NCBI GenBank assembly: GCA_023417065.1
Contig: JAEZGH010000193.1
Span: forward strand, 24,546 to 88,545
Length of the DNA stretch: 64,000 nt
Reading direction: 5' to 3'
From: Bacteroidota bacterium
Lineage (GTDB): Bacteria; Bacteroidota; Bacteroidia; Cytophagales; Cyclobacteriaceae
Shown here: piece after piece, positions 34,897 through 42,939 of the stretch
Layout of the letters: the number at the start of each line of letters is the position of its first letter
How positions within the stretch are numbered: the stretch's first letter is position 1
Position numbers and translations under genes: made by a program
Notes under the pieces: model-generated
What the model was told of the DNA's origin: nothing
The model's database searches: none
Seen by the model: only the letters and a program-made list of their open reading frames with translations

Positions 34897-34922
34897 AAAA
34901 ATATACCGATCGGTATATTTTT
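34897..34922. promoter_or_regulatory. TetR operator: perfect 26-bp palindrome
   Basis: The half-site AAAAATATACCGA is followed by its exact reverse complement with no spacer, centred between 34909 and 34910. It ends 5 bp before the GTG start of the TetR gene, so a bound dimer would block transcription or the first steps of translation of the TetR-fabF unit. The ATACCG core with dyad symmetry is typical of TetR/AcrR sites. Confidence 0.8.
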
Positions 34923-35004
34923 ACAAACAAAAAGCGAAATGATTCAAACAGGCAGCATCAACAAATGGCCTGACAAGTAAGAGAATTGCCTAAAAATGGA
35001 AATA

Positions 35005-36333
35005 CTAAGCGCGGACGCGGTAACCGCGCCATCCGTAGTAGACGATGAACAGGAAAGCGATCAATGGTACAAGGAGTGCATTTTCATATCCCTTCTGGTA
35101 CGCCCAGCCGGTAATTGGTGGCAGGATCGCCCCGCCGACGATAGCCATGATTACAAGGCCGGCGCCAAGTTTAACCTGGTCTCCAAGATTCTTGATGGAT
35201 AATGAAAATATCGTCGGAAACATAATCGACATAAAGAAGTACGTCAGACTGATGGCCACAACTGCTGTTGTTCCTGAGGAAACATAGGCGAATGCCAGAA
35301 GTAACGCACTGGCCAGTCCATATATCGTCAAAATGGAATTTGCACGAAACTTTGTCAGGAGCCACGTGCCCACAAACCTGCCAATCATAAACAGTACTAA
35401 TGCGAACGACGCGTGGAAATTTGCGATCTGCGACGGAGTCATCGCGTCAGACACCGGATAGAGAAACTTGACGATAGCCAGGTGATCGTCTTTGGCGTAA
35501 TGCAGTTTGAGATTCACAAAGTACGCCCACAACGATGCCTGCGCACCAACGTAAAAGAACTGCGCCAGGATTCCCATCATGAGATGCCTGTGACGGGTAA
35601 TCCCTTTGAATGAAGCCGTGCGTTCCCCTTCAGCGGATATCTCCGGCATTTTCGTAACAGCGAAAAATATACTGACCAATAGAACAATACCTGCTATCAC
35701 CAGATACGGCACCTGAACCGATTCAGCCTCGGCAATCCGGATAGTCTCTGCCTGATCGAAAGGCATCGCGTTGAGCGACTCGTTCGTATGCTCTTTATCA
35801 GAGAAGATGAAAAGACTTCCGATAACGGGGCCAATGATGACAGCCAATCCATTGAACGACTGTGCAAGGTTTATACGGCTTTCGGCAGACTTCGGATCTC
35901 CAAGAACAGTTACATAGGGGTTCGCGGCGGTTTCCAGAAAGGCGAGCCCACACGCAATCACGAACAAGGCCACCAGAAAAATTCCGTACACCCGAACTTC
36001 CGCAGCGGGATAGAAAAGCAATGCGCCAGCTGCGTAAAGCAACAGTCCTATCAATATTCCCTTTTTATAACCGATCCTGTTCATCAGAAATGCCGCGGGT
36101 AACGCCATGACGAAGTAACCAATATAGAACGCAGAGTCTACAATTCCAGCCTGAGCGGGATTCAGATTCAGCGCGGTCTGGAAGTGTTTGATCAGCGTAC
36201 CATTCAAACTGTTCGCAAGCCCCCACAAAAAGAACAAACTCGTGACGAGCGCAAAAGGGATTAAGTAGTTCCTTGAGTTAATGCCCGCACTTGTAGCTGC
36301 GGTATTTTCACGCGAAGAGGGTATGGACGCCAT
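35005..36333 (-). CDS. fucP: L-fucose:H+ symporter
   Basis: 442 residues, 12 predicted membrane helices, major facilitator superfamily of the FucP type: FFLWGLANSLNGTLIKHFQ in helix 1, SAFYIGYFVMALPAAFLMNRIGYKKGI, and GLAFLETAANPYVTVLGDP. These are hallmark FucP sequences that include the substrate and proton-coupling region. Last gene of the fucose operon, 15 bp after the dehydrogenase gene. Imports L-fucose across the inner membrane. Confidence 0.92.
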   Translation of the reverse strand: MASIPSSRENTAATSAGINSRNYLIPFALVTSLFFLWGLANSLNGTLIKHFQTALNLNPAQAGIVDSAFYIGYFVMALPAAFLMNRIGYKKGILIGLLLYAAGALLFYPAAEVRVYGIFLVALFVIACGLAFLETAANPYVTVLGDPKSAESRINLAQSFNGLAVIIGPVIGSLFIFSDKEHTNESLNAMPFDQAETIRIAEAESVQVPYLVIAGIVLLVSIFFAVTKMPEISAEGERTASFKGITRHRHLMMGILAQFFYVGAQASLWAYFVNLKLHYAKDDHLAIVKFLYPVSDAMTPSQIANFHASFALVLFMIGRFVGTWLLTKFRANSILTIYGLASALLLAFAYVSSGTTAVVAISLTYFFMSIMFPTIFSLSIKNLGDQVKLGAGLVIMAIVGGAILPPITGWAYQKGYENALLVPLIAFLFIVYYGWRGYRVRA

Positions 36334-36348
36334 GGATATGGGATTTGA

Positions 36349-37131
36349 TTACAGAAGTGCGCGGTCAAGATGAACATAGCCACCGTCGACATGAATAAGC
36401 TGACCTGTAGTATGCGACGACCTCCTTGAAAGCAGGAACAAGACCATATCTGCGATTTCATCAGCAGTAGTCATTCTGTTTTCAAGAGGTATCTTACTTG
36501 TTATGGATGCGAGTTTTTCTTCCGGATCAGGGAATGTTTTAATCCACTTATCGTACAATGGCGTGTAGCATTCGGCTACAATGACGGCGTTTACGCGAAT
36601 GCCATAGGGCAACAATTCTACCGCCCATTCACGGGTAAGTGCATTCCTTCCGCCATTGGCAGCTGCATAAGCAGAGGTATTACCTTGTCCGGTTTCTGCA
36701 GTTTTAGATCCGATGTTCACAATTGCACCTTTACTCACTTTCAGATACGGAAGAGCATGATGGACAATTAGATAATAATGAACGAGATTCTTATGGATGG
36801 AAGAAATGAATCGTTCGTAGTCGCCCCGTTCAAGACCAACGCCATCGTTGACACCTGCGTTGTTCACGACTCCATCGATACGACCGAACTCATGACTGAT
36901 GACTTCCACAGCAGACTGACATTCGGCGGGAACCGACAACTCGGCGGGAACCTGAAAACATCGTCCGCCACCAGCTTCGATCTCACGCACAACTTTGAGG
37001 TTATCAGTTTCATTCCGACCAATGATGACGGGTATTGCTCCTTCGGCAGCGAGACCTCTCACGATACCCTCTCCTATGCCCTTGGCTCCGCCGGTAACAA
37101 TGACGACTTTATCCTGAAGAAAAAGATTCAT
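36349..37131 (-). CDS. SDR-family L-fucose dehydrogenase-like protein (catalytic Lys replaced)
   Basis: 260 residues, short-chain dehydrogenase fold: cofactor motif TGGAKGIGEGI, VVNNAGVN, active-site Ser in IVNIGSKTAETGQG and Tyr in SAYAAANGG, and a C-terminal GQLIHVDGGY. The usual YxxxK motif reads YAAAN; the codon is AAT at the Lys position, confirmed on the DNA. Context makes it the L-fucose dehydrogenase that forms L-fuconolactone, the first step of the oxidative route. The Lys-to-Asn change could alter activity or mark a family variant. ATG 37131. Confidence 0.75.
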   Translation of the reverse strand: MNLFLQDKVVIVTGGAKGIGEGIVRGLAAEGAIPVIIGRNETDNLKVVREIEAGGGRCFQVPAELSVPAECQSAVEVISHEFGRIDGVVNNAGVNDGVGLERGDYERFISSIHKNLVHYYLIVHHALPYLKVSKGAIVNIGSKTAETGQGNTSAYAAANGGRNALTREWAVELLPYGIRVNAVIVAECYTPLYDKWIKTFPDPEEKLASITSKIPLENRMTTADEIADMVLFLLSRRSSHTTGQLIHVDGGYVHLDRALL

Positions 37132-37178
37132 AGTTCAAGTAATGTGAATAAAAATAAGAAAATTGGTTTACGCGGTCC

Positions 37179-38003
37179 TCAAAGAGAATAGAATTTGACG
37201 GCATTTTCTCCCATGATCGCTTTTTGTTCGGAGATGCTTAATGCTGAAATATAAGATTCAACAATGTCGAGCTGCGCATCATAGTTTCCCGCCACCAGAC
37301 AAACCGGCCAATCCGAACCATACATCAGCCGCTGCGGTCCAAAGGCTTCCATCACCTCGTCAAGGTAGGGAAAGAAATCTTTCTTCTTCCATCCTTGCCA
37401 GGAAGCTTCGGTCACCATTCCCGACAATTTGCAGAAGACGTTGGAGAATGTTCCCATCGCCGCCATCTGCAATTCCCAGTGCGTCTTCTCCCTGTCCTTA
37501 ATGTTGGGCTTGGCGATGTGATCAATCACAATTTTTACATCGGGCAACGCCCTCACAAAGTCTAGTGCCTCCTCCAGCTGGTGATGATAAATCAGCAGAT
37601 CATAGGTAAAGCCAAATTCGGCCAGCATTTTTACTCCGTTTCGGAACGACACGTCATTCAGAAAGCCCATCTTTTCCGCTTGCACTACATGGCGAAACCC
37701 TTTGACTTTAGGGAATGACTTAAAATACGCCAGCCTTTCCTGGAGAGCCGGTGACCGCAAATCTGTCCACCCAACAATTCCCCTGATGAAAGAATTGGCA
37801 TCTGCAAGCTCAAGCAGAAAAGCGGTCTCATCTTCCGACTGGTCGGCCTGAACGGCTACTGATCCATCAAAACCGTGGTCGTGCAAATTCCTGCGCAAGT
37901 TTGCCGGGAGATAATCCTGCTTAAGCACACTCATATCATCCGTGATCCACGTATCGCGTTCGGGTTTATAATACCAGAAATGCTGATGCGAATCTATTTT
38001 CAT
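37179..38003 (-). CDS. Amidohydrolase, probable L-fuconolactonase
   Basis: 274 residues of the metal-dependent amidohydrolase family (COG3618). Visible are the HxH motif IDSHQHFWYY at the N-terminus, VGWTDLRSPALQERLAYF, KGFRHVVQAE, VIDHIAKPN and the Asp in LMYGSDWPVCLV. Such enzymes hydrolyse sugar-acid lactones; in this operon the substrate would be L-fuconolactone. The ATG at 38003 (MKIDSHQHFW) is the family start; the longer frame to 38105 overlaps the upstream gene's end and is spurious. Confidence 0.85.
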   Translation of the reverse strand: MKIDSHQHFWYYKPERDTWITDDMSVLKQDYLPANLRRNLHDHGFDGSVAVQADQSEDETAFLLELADANSFIRGIVGWTDLRSPALQERLAYFKSFPKVKGFRHVVQAEKMGFLNDVSFRNGVKMLAEFGFTYDLLIYHHQLEEALDFVRALPDVKIVIDHIAKPNIKDREKTHWELQMAAMGTFSNVFCKLSGMVTEASWQGWKKKDFFPYLDEVMEAFGPQRLMYGSDWPVCLVAGNYDAQLDIVESYISALSISEQKAIMGENAVKFYSL

Positions 38004-38013
38004 GGCCACCGAT

Positions 38014-38853
38014 TTAAACCGCAGTTTGTGATTGCGCTCCAAGTCCCTCAATACCCAACTCGATAATATCGCCCTTGCGAATGTACACCGGAGGTTTGAA
38101 TCCAAGTCCTACACCGGCAGGTGTTCCTGTGGAAATCACATCGCCCGGAAGCAGAGTCATGAACTGACTGAGATAACTTACCAGGAACGGAATTTTAAAA
38201 ATCATGTTTGAGGTGTTGCCATCCTGATACATAGCTCCGTTTACCTTGAGCCAGAGACGAAGGTTATGCACATCCGCGATCTCATCACGTGTGACCAGGT
38301 ATGGTCCCATCGGCGCAAAGGTATCGCAGCTCTTGCCCTTTACCCATTGCCCTCCGCGCTCCAGCTGGAACTCGCGCTCACTGTAATCGTTGTGCAGGCA
38401 ATAGCCCGCGACGTAATCCATAGCTTCCGATTCTTCGACATAGCTGGCCTTTTTTCCGATCACTACTGCAAGTTCGACCTCCCAGTCTGTTTTTGTGCTG
38501 TTTCGGGGAATGACAACATTATCATTGGGGCCGCAAAGTGCGCTCGTAGCTTTGAAAAAGATGATCGGTTCTTCAGGAGCCTTCGCTCCTGTTTCCTTTG
38601 CATGGTCGGAATAGTTAAGGCCAATGCAGACGATTTTCGACGGCCGTGTAAAAGGACATCCGATCCGTACGCTTGAATCAACCTCTGGTAGTTGATGATT
38701 TTCTTTTAACCAAGATTGCAACCTGACAATGCCATCGGTCTCAAAAAACCTTTCACCGATATCTTCGCCGAATGCCGAAATATCCAGGATACGATCATTT
38801 ACAAGGACTGCGGGCTTTTCCTTACCCGGTTCACCAAAGCGCAAAATTTTCAT
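38014..38853 (-). CDS. Fumarylacetoacetate-hydrolase-family protein, probable 2,4-diketo-3-deoxy-L-fuconate hydrolase
   Basis: 279 residues. FAH-fold signature: VCIGLNYSDHAKETG, EPIIFFKATSALCGPND, metal ligands in DWEVELAVVIGK and GYCLHNDYSERE, KGKSCDTFAPMGPYLV, and the C-terminal PGDVISTGTPAGVGLG. In the oxidative fucose pathway this enzyme splits 2,4-diketo-3-deoxy-L-fuconate into pyruvate and L-lactate. 4 bp after the upstream SDR and 10 bp before the lactonase, so clearly within one operon. Confidence 0.88.
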   Translation of the reverse strand: MKILRFGEPGKEKPAVLVNDRILDISAFGEDIGERFFETDGIVRLQSWLKENHQLPEVDSSVRIGCPFTRPSKIVCIGLNYSDHAKETGAKAPEEPIIFFKATSALCGPNDNVVIPRNSTKTDWEVELAVVIGKKASYVEESEAMDYVAGYCLHNDYSEREFQLERGGQWVKGKSCDTFAPMGPYLVTRDEIADVHNLRLWLKVNGAMYQDGNTSNMIFKIPFLVSYLSQFMTLLPGDVISTGTPAGVGLGFKPPVYIRKGDIIELGIEGLGAQSQTAV

Positions 38854-38857
38854 TATG

Positions 38858-39622
38858 TCAGGTATTAAGTTTCAGAAATCCTCCGTCGATAGGGTAATCA
38901 CATCCGGTTACAAAGGCAGCCTCATCGGAGCACAGGTACAACGCAAGCGCTGCCACTTCAGAAGGTTTACCCATTCTCCCGATGGGTTGGGTACGCGATA
39001 ATTTTTCGAACATCTCATCTTCACGCCCGGGATAATTTGTCTTCAGGAAGCCATCAACAAACGCGGTATGAACACGTGCCGGCGAAATTGAATTACACCG
39101 GATGTTATGCGGCAGATAGTCTTTAGCAACTGACAACGTCATCGATGCTACGGCACCTTTCGTCATGGAATACGCAAACCGGTCTACCAGTCCGAGGAAG
39201 GCGGCAACAGAAGCAACATTAAGGATGACTCCGCGCTGTTGTTCCTTCATAAACCTGACCACAGCTTGCATAGTGTTGTAGACGCCTTTGACATTCACAT
39301 CGAAAAGACTCATGAAATCGGCCTCCGAAGTATTTTCGAGTTTCCCAATATGCGCCACGCCAGCACTGTTGACAAGAATATCAATCTTTCCCTCCAGGGC
39401 GAATATTTGTTCGATCACGCGATTCACCTCCTGCTGACTGGACACATTACAGGAATGAACGCTTATGTTATCGATACCTTCGAATAGTTTTGATGTTGAA
39501 TCGGCGTTGAGTTCGAGAATATGCACAGACGCACCGCGGGTGACGAACAGCTCAACAATAGCCTTGCCTATTCCGCTGCCTCCTCCTGTGATGACTGCCG
39601 ATTTGTTTGTGAGCATAAACAT
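38858..39622 (-). CDS. SDR-family 2-keto-3-deoxy-L-fuconate dehydrogenase
   Basis: 254 residues. Rossmann SDR with VITGGGSGIGKAIVELF, LVNSAGVAHIG, active site S...YSMTKGAVASMT (complete YxxxK) and C-terminal GCDYPIDGGFLKLN. In the pathway it oxidises 2-keto-3-deoxy-L-fuconate to the 2,4-diketo acid. The frame opens at a TTG (39628); I prefer ATG 39622, with ATG 39616 also possible. A TATATTTG sequence on the minus strand (39633-39626) would place a promoter just upstream, but no -33 box is visible. Confidence 0.85.
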   Translation of the reverse strand: MFMLTNKSAVITGGGSGIGKAIVELFVTRGASVHILELNADSTSKLFEGIDNISVHSCNVSSQQEVNRVIEQIFALEGKIDILVNSAGVAHIGKLENTSEADFMSLFDVNVKGVYNTMQAVVRFMKEQQRGVILNVASVAAFLGLVDRFAYSMTKGAVASMTLSVAKDYLPHNIRCNSISPARVHTAFVDGFLKTNYPGREDEMFEKLSRTQPIGRMGKPSEVAALALYLCSDEAAFVTGCDYPIDGGFLKLNT

Positions 39623-39644
39623 GCTCAAATATAAACAAGAATGC

Positions 39645-40145
39645 TTATGATTGACCGTTCAGAAAAGAATCCCATTCATCGGCGCCATTTACATAATCTT
39701 TGAGGAAGATGGCGTATGATGGCTTAGACGGTTTTTTGCGCAAAGGCATGCCTGCCTCTTCGGGCGTATAGTCGCCCTTCTTAGCGTTACACTTCTTGCA
39801 TGCCGTTACGAGATTAACCCACGTATCTTTACCCCCTTTTGCTCTGGGGATAACGTGATCGATCGTGAGGTCGCGTTTTGTGCCGCAGTACTGACACTCG
39901 TAATTGTCGCGCTTGAATATATTCTGCCGGGTAAGATTAACGCCCTTGTAAGGGGCGTTAACATAGCGATTAAGACGGATGACCGACGGCATCGGAAAGC
40001 TCTGACTCACCGAATGGAGTTTGTAGCCGTTTGCTGATCTGACCATCTCACTTTTCTTGAGGAAAACAAGAATGAACGCGCGCTCCACCGAACAGACCAT
40101 GAGTGGGCTGTTGTCCTGATTCAATACCAAAACCCGCGAATTCAT
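39645..40145 (-). CDS. HNH endonuclease-domain protein
   Basis: 166 residues. HNH zinc-binding module in the middle: Cys pair CQYCG, the DLTIDHVIPRAKGG core with the metal-binding DH, NLVTACKKCNAKKGD with the second Cys pair and the final N. This form with an N-terminal beta-domain (VLVLNQDNSPLMVCSVERAFILVFLKKSEMV) is a common chromosomal gene in Bacteroidota and other phyla. It is not linked to a phage or toxin here. The target is unknown. Ends 22 bp before the fucose operon. Confidence 0.88.
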   Translation of the reverse strand: MNSRVLVLNQDNSPLMVCSVERAFILVFLKKSEMVRSANGYKLHSVSQSFPMPSVIRLNRYVNAPYKGVNLTRQNIFKRDNYECQYCGTKRDLTIDHVIPRAKGGKDTWVNLVTACKKCNAKKGDYTPEEAGMPLRKKPSKPSYAIFLKDYVNGADEWDSFLNGQS

Positions 40146-40223
40146 GAATGTAATATAATTCCAAAGTTTTGAACAAGCAAAACCGGAAACGATATGCGGA
40201 ATAGCGAGCAGATCGAAAGTGAA

Positions 40224-41012
40224 TCAGGCCAGTATCCTTCGGATTTTCGCGAGGGGATGCGTCAGGACCTTCGTCTCAGCGTGAATGATACCATTTTCAT
40301 CCACCGAATCAATCCGAACCCGGCCGGAGGCGTGAATGATGCGTCCCCGCGGAAGGAGAATACCTACGTGGTCAATACGTCCGTCTTCCCTGTTGAAGAA
40401 AACCAGGTCGCCGGGCTGCGCCCCTTCCACGCTGGTCACCGGCTTGCCCTGTAACGCCTGCTGCCACGCGTCGCGATTCAGCTGGTATCCACAGATCCGG
40501 AAAACCATTTGCGTAAACCCTGAACAGTCTATCCCGAAAGGACTCTTACCACCCCACTGATAAGGCGCATTAAGATACTTGTGTGCAATACCCTGAAGAT
40601 ATTCGAAGTCACGCTTCAACCCGATAGTCTTCGACTCTCCGTTGAAGGCAAACTGTTCCTCCATCCGGAAAAGCTCTGATCCCGTAATCGGAATTATGCT
40701 ACCAAGAAGGATTACAACGGGGCTTTTGTTAAAAAGAATACTCGACGTAACGTCAAGCGTTATCTTTAGTTCAGCGCGGTTAATATATTCGAAGAACTCG
40801 GAGGAAATTTCATAAAACTGATTTCGGGCAATCCAGCCCTCGTATTGATCGAGGTAGGTACGGATCTTCAGCCACTTCCCCTCCGAATGGGTATCTATCA
40901 CTTCAAAATGATCGCCGAACAAGAGTTGTGAAGTCTGCTCCGCCTTATGGGCCGGCTCCGACCGTACCGGCACAAGGCTTAACCGACAAACGCCGTATTG
41001 CATGTTTTCCAT
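40224..41012 (-). CDS. NlpC/P60 (C40) peptidase with SH3-type N-terminal domain
   Basis: 262 residues. The N-terminal half shows bacterial SH3-like repeats (YGVCRLSLVPVRSEPAHKAEQTSQLLFGDHFEVID, KWLKIRTYLDQYEGWI). The C-terminal half is the NlpC/P60 domain with the catalytic Cys in GIDCSGFTQMVF, the His in RIDHVGILL and a third residue in IIHASGRVR. It would cleave gamma-D-glutamyl-diamino acid bonds in murein peptides. No signal peptide is visible, as in other recycling enzymes of this group. Nearest neighbour is smpB, 22 bp upstream. Confidence 0.9.
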   Translation of the reverse strand: MENMQYGVCRLSLVPVRSEPAHKAEQTSQLLFGDHFEVIDTHSEGKWLKIRTYLDQYEGWIARNQFYEISSEFFEYINRAELKITLDVTSSILFNKSPVVILLGSIIPITGSELFRMEEQFAFNGESKTIGLKRDFEYLQGIAHKYLNAPYQWGGKSPFGIDCSGFTQMVFRICGYQLNRDAWQQALQGKPVTSVEGAQPGDLVFFNREDGRIDHVGILLPRGRIIHASGRVRIDSVDENGIIHAETKVLTHPLAKIRRILA

Positions 41013-41034
41013 GTATTGACCTTCCGTTTACCGT

Positions 41035-41493
41035 TCAGAATCGCATGTTATTGAGTTCCCGTTTCGCCTCACGCTCCTTGATACTTTGACGCTTATCATG
41101 AAGTTTCTTGCCCTTACCGAGGGCAATCTCCATCTTGGCGAGACCGCGTTCGTTGATAAAAAGCCGAAGGGGAATCAATGTCAGTCCTTTTTCTTCAACC
41201 TTGCCTTCCAGCTTGCGGATTTCAGAACGCTTGAGAAGGAGCTTCCGCTCGCGCGTAGCCTCATGGTTGTAGTGAGTGCCCTGCGCATAAGGCGTAATGT
41301 TAACACCCTTTACGAAAACTTCACCATTGTTGATATAACAATATCCATCCTGCAGGTTAACTTTTCCTTCGCGAATTGATTTGATTTCCGTTCCGGTAAG
41401 GACGATTCCAGCATAGTACTTGTCGAGAATCTCGTACTGGAACGTAGCCTGCCTGTTGCGTATGTTGATATCGTTTGAAAATCTTTGCTTCAT
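41035..41493 (-). CDS. smpB: SsrA-binding protein SmpB
   Basis: 152 residues. Family sequence: NIRNRQATFQYEILDKYYAGIVLTGTEIKSIR, GKVNLQDGYC, HEATRERKLLLKRSEI, and the C-terminal tail GKKLHDKRQSIKEREAKRE that reaches into the ribosome. It binds tmRNA for ribosome rescue. ATG 41493 (MKQRFSNDINIR) is the family start; the frame opens upstream at 41577, inside the thioesterase gene. Confidence 0.96.
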   Translation of the reverse strand: MKQRFSNDINIRNRQATFQYEILDKYYAGIVLTGTEIKSIREGKVNLQDGYCYINNGEVFVKGVNITPYAQGTHYNHEATRERKLLLKRSEIRKLEGKVEEKGLTLIPLRLFINERGLAKMEIALGKGKKLHDKRQSIKEREAKRELNNMRF

Positions 41494-41500
41494 TTCGTAT

Positions 41501-41899
41501 TTATTCTTCGCTTCGCTGGAAAATTCGTTCCAGCTTCTCTTTGCGGAGGATCTTTTGGCCCGTTCTTCCCATCGCAATCAGTCGTGAGCCGACGCGGGCT
41601 TCAAAGAAACAGGTTAATTCGTTCCCATCTATATGATCGACCCAGGCAGTGAAGATTATTTCTTCCCCAACGAAAGCCGGGCTTTTATGTTCCACCGTCA
41701 GAAACGTTCCGATTCCCTCTTCATCCGGTTCTATCATCTCAAGTACAAACTGCCGCGTCGTCCATTCTGCGTCACGTGCCAGAGAGAACGTTGCGTACAC
41801 AGGATGGACGGTATGATTGTGAAAGGATGCCTTGTCGGCAGACTCGATAGTCCTTCGATATTGTTTTTTGTCTCCGGGTTTGAAAATAGCTTTCATCAA
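41501..41899 (-). CDS. Hotdog-fold thioesterase (FlK-like)
   Basis: 132 residues with the hotdog-fold pattern of the fluoroacetyl-CoA thioesterase-like family: VYATFSLARDAEWTTRQFVLEMI, EGIGTFLTVEHKSPAFVGEEIIFTAWV, CFFEARVGSRLIAMGRTGQKIL. It would hydrolyse an unknown acyl-CoA. The second in-frame ATG (41896) is an equal option. 7 bp before smpB and 20 bp after tsaD, all on one strand. Confidence 0.8.
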   Translation of the reverse strand: MMKAIFKPGDKKQYRRTIESADKASFHNHTVHPVYATFSLARDAEWTTRQFVLEMIEPDEEGIGTFLTVEHKSPAFVGEEIIFTAWVDHIDGNELTCFFEARVGSRLIAMGRTGQKILRKEKLERIFQRSEE

Positions 41900-41919
41900 C
41901 TTTTCTATATCTCACAGAC

Positions 41920-42930
41920 TTAGCCCGACAACGGCATTCGCGCGAGTGGTGTGACGTCCATGGGCGCAAACTCTCCCTTGAGGTATTTATAATGCGCGGC
42001 AATGGCAATCATCGCTGCGTTGTCTGTACAATACTGAAACTCCGGAATAAACACTTCCCAGCCTTTCCGTTGAGCGCTTTCGCGCAACGTCTTTTGAAGT
42101 CCTGAATTTGCGGAAACGCCACCTGCAATCGCCACCCTTTTGACCCCGGTCTGGTCCACAGCTTCCGACAGCTTTACGATCAGCATGCGGATCAGCGTAT
42201 CCTGCAGGCTGGCGCATACGTCGGCCATGTTGTGTTCCAGGAATCCCGGGTCTGCCTTCAGACTGTCGCGGAGGAAGTAAAGTAACGCGGTTTTAATCCC
42301 GCTGAATGAAAAATCCAGCCCCGGCATAGTTGTCACGGGGAAGCTGAACGCCTTCGGATTTCCTTCACGGGCATACTTATCGATCAATGGGCCGCCCGGA
42401 TATGGAAGCCCCATCATCTTGGCCGATTTATCGAATGCTTCGCCAACGGCGTCGTCGCGCGTCTGGCCGAGAAGCTCCATCTCCAGGTGATCCTTTACCA
42501 AAACCAGCTGAGTATGACCTCCGCTCACCGTCAGACACAAAAACGGGAACCGCGGTTTCGGATCGTCGATGAAGTGCGCCAGAATGTGCGCCTGCATATG
42601 GTTAACCTCGATGAGCGGTATCCTCCGGGCCAGCGCAAGCCCCTTTGCAAACGATAGTCCGACGAGTAGTGACCCCATCAGCCCCGGTCCCCGCGTGAAG
42701 GCAACCGCATCGAGATCGTTTGGTCTGATCCTTGCTTCGGTTAAAGCCTGCTGCACCACCATCACTATGTTTTGCTGATGAGCGCGACTCGCCAGCTCAG
42801 GTACCACACCCCCGTATTTTTGGTGGACCGCCTGTGAAGCGATAATATTATTAAGTACCTTGCCGTTTGAAATTACGGAAGCTGACGTCTCATCGCACGA
42901 AGATTCAATGGCAAGTATGACGGGCCGCAT
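41920..42930 (-). CDS. tsaD: tRNA N6-adenosine threonylcarbamoyltransferase TsaD
   Basis: 336 residues of the ASKHA family: ILAIESSCDETSASV at the N-terminus, the iron-binding HMQAH motif in EVNHMQAHILAHF, FLCLTVSGGHTQLVL, VAIAGGVSANSGLQ and FCTDNAAMIA-like PEFQYCTDNAAMIAIAAH. Completes the t6A37 modification of ANN-decoding tRNAs. The ATG at 42930 (MRPVILAIES) is the family start. Only 9 bp separate it from the divergent tamB start. Confidence 0.96.
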   Translation of the reverse strand: MRPVILAIESSCDETSASVISNGKVLNNIIASQAVHQKYGGVVPELASRAHQQNIVMVVQQALTEARIRPNDLDAVAFTRGPGLMGSLLVGLSFAKGLALARRIPLIEVNHMQAHILAHFIDDPKPRFPFLCLTVSGGHTQLVLVKDHLEMELLGQTRDDAVGEAFDKSAKMMGLPYPGGPLIDKYAREGNPKAFSFPVTTMPGLDFSFSGIKTALLYFLRDSLKADPGFLEHNMADVCASLQDTLIRMLIVKLSEAVDQTGVKRVAIAGGVSANSGLQKTLRESAQRKGWEVFIPEFQYCTDNAAMIAIAAHYKYLKGEFAPMDVTPLARMPLSG

Positions 42931-42939
42931 GGTTGAATA

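Noticed and set aside
39626..39633. TATATTTG (minus strand) as the promoter of the fucose operon
   Set aside because: It overlaps the TTG at 39628 and lies only 3-9 bp before the possible ATG starts, with no -33 box at the expected distance; mentioned with the gene but not listed as a promoter.
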